Shown here: piece by piece, positions 5,725 to 9,447 of the stretch
Position numbering within the stretch: the first letter of the stretch is position 1
Layout of the letters: each line of letters begins with the position of its first letter
Source of the DNA: an uncultured Clostridia bacterium
GTDB taxonomy: Bacteria > Bacillota > Clostridia > TANB77 > CAG-508
Direction of reading: 5' to 3'
DNA length: 9,447 bases
Assembly: GCA_944388635.1 (NCBI GenBank)
Contig: CALXJN010000115.1
Coordinates: forward strand, 1-9,447
Made by a program: the position numbers and the translations under genes
Notes under the pieces: model-generated
What the model was told of the DNA's origin: nothing
The model's database searches: none
The model's input: only the letters and a program-made list of their open reading frames with translations

Positions 5725-7627
5725 AGATAGAGAAGAAGTAGAAATACTTCAAAGAAAAACAGTAAAAGATTTAATTGCACCATCAGGAATAGACGCATCA
5801 AACATTGACCACATGGAAATAATTTCAAATGCAAAAAGATATGCAAGAAGCTTCTTCGTATCAACTCTTCCTAGAATGTGTTCTTTCCCAGATATATTTA
5901 GAGACATGTACTTATTTGGAGACATAAACACATCAATATATATAAACCCTATACCAGAAGCCAGATCACAAAGTGAATTAAATAGGGTAATAAATGAACT
6001 AGAAACAGAAAGGATTGTTGCAGCAGATAGAGGAAACATAAATAGAGAGAGTAACCTAACACAAAAAAGACTAGAAGCCGAACAATTAAGAGACGAAATT
6101 GCAGCAGGATATAATAAACTATTCGAAGCAACAGTAGTATCAACGCTTTTTGCATACAGCCTAGAAGAACTAGACAAATTTACAAAACTATTATCAACAG
6201 AAATGTCAAAAACATTAGTTGGTATAAAATCAGCATGGGCAATGCAAGAGGAAGGTTTTCAATCAAACTTACCACTAATGCAAAACAAAATAAATAAATC
6301 ACATACATTTGATAGACGTTCAATGGGAACAGTATTCCCATTCACAACTTCAGAAGTAGGACACCCAACAGGAATACCACTAGGCTTTAACAAACAAACT
6401 GGAGTACCAATATTATTTGATAACTTCCATAACTCATTAACAAACTACAACATGGTAATATTCGCAAAATCTGGTGCAGGAAAATCTGTTACAATGAAAA
6501 CACTAATTTCAAGATCATCAGTACTTATGGGAATAGAAAGTTTAGCACTAGATGCAGAAGGCGAATACTCAATAGTTGCAGAAAGCTTAGGGGGAATAAA
6601 TGTAGTGCTTAGTCCTAACTCAAAAACAGTAATAAATTTATTTGACTTAGAGCTAGAAACAGTAAAAGACGAAATCACAGGAAAAGATAGAATAGTCCTA
6701 AATGTAGAAAATAAAGTAGAGGACGTAACACAAGCCTTACTTACAATGGCAAGAGGAAGCACAAGAAGTACAGACGTAAACGAGCTCACAAAACAGATAA
6801 TAGCAGAAAGTGTTGCAGAAGAATATCAAGCAATAGGTATAACAAATGACCCATCAAGTTTATATGAAAACAGTATGGATAAAAGAAATATACTTGCAAA
6901 AGATAAAAAACAAATGCCTACAATAGGAAGTTGGTATAAGAGAATACAAAAGAAAGCAAAAGATAATAAAATTGCTGACTATCAATTCCACTATAGTTAT
7001 CTTTTAAAGGTTATGAAACAATACATAAGAGAATATGACGGACAAATGGCATATTTTGATGGACAATCAACATTTGAATTATTAGAAGGAGCACCATTTA
7101 TAAACCTAGACATATCACAGCTAGAGGAAAGATTTGCAAGACCACTTGCGCAGCAAATACTTCTATCATGGATATGGGAAAAATACGTTAAAAAGAATAG
7201 TGAAGATAGAACAAAAGCAGCAAAGAAGAGAGTTATTGTAGACGAGGCATGGATGTTACTTCCATACCCAGAAGCAGTAGACTTCTTAAACACAATGGCA
7301 AGACGTGCAAGAAAAAGAAATGTATCACTCGCAATTATTTCACAGAGGTTCCAAGACTTCTATGAAAAGCCAGAAGCACAAGCAGTACTTACATCATCAG
7401 ATACAAAACTATTCTTAGCACAAGATAAATCAGAAATACAATACCTAAAAGAAGTATTCAAACTTTCAGAAGGAGAGGCAAATTTCTTGGTAACATGTAC
7501 AAAAGGTGAAGGGTTATTAAAAGTAGGACCAGATACAGCAATACTTCAAATAACTCCAACAGCAAAAGAATTCGAGTTTGTAGAAACAAACTTAAATATA
7601 CTAGTAAGAAAAAGAAGAAACGGATAA
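5669..7627 (+). CDS. virB4: VirB4/TraE-type T4SS ATPase
   Basis: This cytoplasmic 652-residue ATPase powers pilus biogenesis and substrate transport in type IV secretion. A basic/glutamine-rich start is followed by a conserved N-terminal region (NAKRYARSFFVSTLPRMCSF). Then come Walker A FAKSGAGKS (265-273), the acidic LALDAEGEY motif shortly after, Walker B VIVDEAW (522-528, with Asp525-Glu526) and the ISQR sensor motif (557-560). The C-terminal part DTKLFLAQDKSEIQYLKEVF is typical of VirB4. All ATPase motifs are intact. It is shorter at its N-terminus than fused VirB4 proteins, which agrees with the TraC-like part being encoded in the gene just upstream. The start at 5669 is supported by AAGGAGGAG 10 nt upstream, inside the previous gene. 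The gene symbol is the family name. Confidence 0.93.
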   Translation: MSKKNKLRNQEEEQQRQLKDREEVEILQRKTVKDLIAPSGIDASNIDHMEIISNAKRYARSFFVSTLPRMCSFPDIFRDMYLFGDINTSIYINPIPEARSQSELNRVINELETERIVAADRGNINRESNLTQKRLEAEQLRDEIAAGYNKLFEATVVSTLFAYSLEELDKFTKLLSTEMSKTLVGIKSAWAMQEEGFQSNLPLMQNKINKSHTFDRRSMGTVFPFTTSEVGHPTGIPLGFNKQTGVPILFDNFHNSLTNYNMVIFAKSGAGKSVTMKTLISRSSVLMGIESLALDAEGEYSIVAESLGGINVVLSPNSKTVINLFDLELETVKDEITGKDRIVLNVENKVEDVTQALLTMARGSTRSTDVNELTKQIIAESVAEEYQAIGITNDPSSLYENSMDKRNILAKDKKQMPTIGSWYKRIQKKAKDNKIADYQFHYSYLLKVMKQYIREYDGQMAYFDGQSTFELLEGAPFINLDISQLEERFARPLAQQILLSWIWEKYVKKNSEDRTKAAKKRVIVDEAWMLLPYPEAVDFLNTMARRARKRNVSLAIISQRFQDFYEKPEAQAVLTSSDTKLFLAQDKSEIQYLKEVFKLSEGEANFLVTCTKGEGLLKVGPDTAILQITPTAKEFEFVETNLNILVRKRRNG

Positions 7628-7641
7628 AGTAAAAAATGAAA

Positions 7642-7675
7642 GAGATTATAACTCGGGTAAAACTCGAGATTATAA
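7642..7675 (+). repeat. Direct repeat and small hairpin in the VirB6-like leader
   Basis: GAGATTATAA occurs at 7642-7651 and again at 7666-7675, a 24-bp period. Between and partly within them, CTCGGGT-AAA-ACTCGAG (7652-7668) can form a 7-bp hairpin with one G-U pair, ending just before the AAGGAGG ribosome binding site. No T-run follows, so it is not a terminator. A role in mRNA processing or translation control is possible but unproven. Confidence 0.4.
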
Positions 7676-7680
7676 GGAGG
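7676..7680 (+). promoter_or_regulatory. Ribosome binding site that sets the VirB6-like start
   Basis: GGAGG within ATAAGGAGGAAA lies 12 nt before ATG 7693, slightly far but the only Shine-Dalgarno nearby. The in-frame ATG at 7636 has only GATAAAGTAAAAA before it. Starting at 7693 also places the basic-then-hydrophobic signal peptide right at the N-terminus. Confidence 0.6.
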
Positions 7681-7692
7681 AAATTACATACA

Positions 7693-9234
7693 ATGAAAAT
7701 CTTTACAAACAAGAACTTAATACAGAAGGTAATAATTGCATTTGTCTTAGTAATGTCACTTAACTTCTGCTTAGCACCTAGTGTACATGCATCATTGGGT
7801 GGAAAGCTAATGGGGTATATAGTGGACTTTGCAACAGCATTATCAGATGTTGCAATTTCAGTAATACAATTTGGACTAACAGGGGAATGGACTTATGCAG
7901 TAGATAAGAAAGGAACAGCTGTAACTGATGATAGTGTAGATTATTGGATAAAAGATAGCAAATTTCAATATCCAGTAATTCAGATAAGCCCAGAACTTAT
8001 ATTTTCAGGACAAATTGAAATTCTAGACATAGACTTTATAGGAGATACATCTGAAAAACAATACGCATTAGATTCAGACGGAAATGCAATACATCAACTT
8101 AGAATAATTATAGCAAGCTGGTATGTTACTCTAAGAACAATTGCAATAGTTGGACTCCTTTCAGTTTTAATATATATTGGTATAAAAATAATAATTTCAA
8201 GTACATCACAAGATAGAGCAAAATATAAGCAAAGATTAGTAGATTGGATAGTTGCATTCTGTTTATTATTTTTCATGCATTATATTATGGCAGTTGCAGT
8301 AAATGTAATCGAAAGAGTAAATAATATGCTAGACGGAGCAAGCTCAATCGAAAGTGGAATTTCTATACCAGATGAATATGGATATGTAAAATATAATCCA
8401 ACTCAAATCGTAGATACATCAACAGGAGAAACAATGACTGATAGTGAAGCTGGAACAGCATTAATGCAACAGCAAATAGACAATATAGTTCCAATTGCTA
8501 CATCAAAAGGACGTGTAAGATATGGAGATACATATTTTAGCCTAGATCAAGCTGTAAACAATGGGTATATGATGTATCCAGAAGTAACATCATCTGGAAC
8601 ACAGCACACATATAGATATACACCTTCTCCAGACTTTGTTGCAAGTGGATTAATGGACGACGGATATATACAGATAACTTATGATACTGTAGTATTAGAT
8701 GGAAACGGAATGCTTCTTGGGTTGGGGGCATTAGATTTATTCTTACAATCAGGCAATGGAGGAACTGTATATGCTACAGGAGGAACAGCAACAAGTAGTA
8801 ATTCAGAAAGTTATGATGTTTCAGAAATTAATAGTTATTTATCTACACTTAGTCCATATGTAGAAAACGATATGGGGATAGATATAAACCAAGGTGCAGC
8901 ACAAGCCACTATAAACGGAAACAGAGCAGAAGTTACAACAGAAGAAGGAAAAAAAGTTACTGTTTCAGCGGATGCAGTAAATAGTGGTAAGGAAGTACTT
9001 TATTATATAAACTATGTACGTTTATTCTTAAATGCGGTTGATTCAGATGAATATGCGCCAATGCAAATCGGATATTTGATAATTTACATAGTATTGGTTG
9101 TACTTACAGGAATGTTTGCAATAAGATATATGAAAAGGGTTATATATGTTGCATTTTTAACGCTTATGGCACCATTAGTTGCCTTGACATACCCAATAGA
9201 TAAAATAAAAGACCGGAAAAGCGCAAGCCTTTAA
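7693..9234 (+). CDS. VirB6/TrbL-like polytopic T4SS channel protein, main part before a frameshift
   Basis: This encodes the large inner-membrane channel component of the system. A signal-peptide-like start (about 1-33, cleavage after VHA) is followed by an amphipathic region. Membrane segments lie at about 138-168 and 181-203, joined by a loop SSTSQDRAKYKQRLVDW. A long polar, Gly/Ser/Thr-rich domain (about 205-450) is probably extracytoplasmic. Further membrane segments lie at about 459-480 and 484-503. The frame then meets GAC-CGG-AAA and stops at 9234 after KDRKSASL. Skipping one C at 9213/9214 restores DGKAQAFNMWFKEY and two more hydrophobic segments that run to the window edge. The true protein is therefore longer, and this entry is its first 500 or so residues. 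It follows the VirB4 gene by 65 bp, in the same operon. Confidence 0.85.
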   Translation: MKIFTNKNLIQKVIIAFVLVMSLNFCLAPSVHASLGGKLMGYIVDFATALSDVAISVIQFGLTGEWTYAVDKKGTAVTDDSVDYWIKDSKFQYPVIQISPELIFSGQIEILDIDFIGDTSEKQYALDSDGNAIHQLRIIIASWYVTLRTIAIVGLLSVLIYIGIKIIISSTSQDRAKYKQRLVDWIVAFCLLFFMHYIMAVAVNVIERVNNMLDGASSIESGISIPDEYGYVKYNPTQIVDTSTGETMTDSEAGTALMQQQIDNIVPIATSKGRVRYGDTYFSLDQAVNNGYMMYPEVTSSGTQHTYRYTPSPDFVASGLMDDGYIQITYDTVVLDGNGMLLGLGALDLFLQSGNGGTVYATGGTATSSNSESYDVSEINSYLSTLSPYVENDMGIDINQGAAQATINGNRAEVTTEEGKKVTVSADAVNSGKEVLYYINYVRLFLNAVDSDEYAPMQIGYLIIYIVLVVLTGMFAIRYMKRVIYVAFLTLMAPLVALTYPIDKIKDRKSASL

Positions 9235-9447
9235 TATGTGGTTTAAAGAATATGTATTTAACATATTAATACAACCTTTCCATTATATAATTTATACAAT
9301 ATTAATTGGAGCCGCAATACACTTAGTAGAATCAAGTGTGATATATGCAGTAGTTGCGATAGCATTTATGATACCAGCAGAAAAATTAATGCGTAAATTC
9401 TTCGGATTCGACAATGCAGGAACTTTAAGCGCAGCAGGAAGCTTTGC
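9215..9447 (+). CDS. C-terminal part of the VirB6/TrbL-like protein, in the +1 frame, incomplete at window edge
   Basis: Read from GGA at 9215 this frame gives GKAQAFNMWFKEYVFNILIQ, then two hydrophobic segments (PFHYIIYTILIGAAIHLV and SSVIYAVVAIAFMIP), a basic KLMRKFFGFDNAG and a small-residue stretch. It is open to the end of the window. Just upstream in this frame there is a TAA at 9206-9208, and the first internal ATG (9236) has no ribosome binding site. It is therefore not an independent gene but the continuation of the gene at 7693. Codon use and hydrophobicity match that gene. Confidence 0.8.

Noticed and set aside
7636..7692. Start of the VirB6-like protein at ATG 7636
   Set aside because: No Shine-Dalgarno is present, it would put a charged stretch before the signal peptide, and the leader repeat and ribosome binding site lie within it.
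1..9447. CRISPR arrays, tRNA or rRNA genes, insertion sequences, origin of transfer
   Set aside because: I found no regularly spaced repeats, no cloverleaf or rRNA-like segment, no transposase, and no convincing nick region or terminal inverted repeats in the window.

Overview
The window looks like chromosomal DNA of a very AT-rich, endospore-forming Clostridia-type Firmicute. It carries spoIIR, its codon use is dominated by AGA, ATA and AAA, its Shine-Dalgarno sites are of the AGGAGG type, and its promoters are TTGnnA-17-TATAAT. I cannot name the species.

Layout. Positions 6-230 hold a small unrecognised gene with clearly higher GC and different codon use, followed by a hairpin terminator that appears to work in both directions. 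spoIIR lies on the minus strand (958-323) and converges on it. A 205-bp divergent intergenic region (971-1175) separates spoIIR from a plus-strand cytoplasmic protein (1176-1703). That region contains a weak sigma-F/G-like promoter for spoIIR and a strong sigma-A promoter whose -10 box is overlapped by a perfect 15-bp palindrome. The rest of the window, 1822 to the end, is a plus-strand type IV secretion (T4SS)-like locus. It holds four VirB2/TrbC-like pilin genes: one frameshifted, one with a C-terminal zinc ribbon, one a fused double pilin, and one conventional. A strong terminator and a new extended -10 promoter follow. Then come a PrgI-like membrane protein, a TraC-like protein corresponding to the VirB4 N-terminal region, a VirB4-type ATPase, and a VirB6/TrbL-like polytopic membrane protein. 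The last is frameshifted near its end and runs off the window.

How the genes fit together. The pilins would form the subunit pool of an extracellular filament or channel. PrgI-like and VirB6-like proteins would form the inner-membrane pore. The VirB4 ATPase, with its N-terminal partner encoded separately in an overlapping gene, would energise assembly or transport. The terminator between the pilins and the machine genes would give more pilin than machinery. No relaxase, coupling protein (VirD4) or lytic transglycosylase is visible, so I cannot tell whether this is the left part of an integrative conjugative element or a resident secretion or filament system.

Most notable observation. Two genes are broken by a single extra C, and both times the C turns a glycine GGA codon into CGG-A. 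By my reading, CGG occurs in frame nowhere else in the roughly 2,700 codons of the AT-rich genes. Sequencing error is the simplest explanation, but +1 recoding at an avoided CGG codon is a testable alternative.
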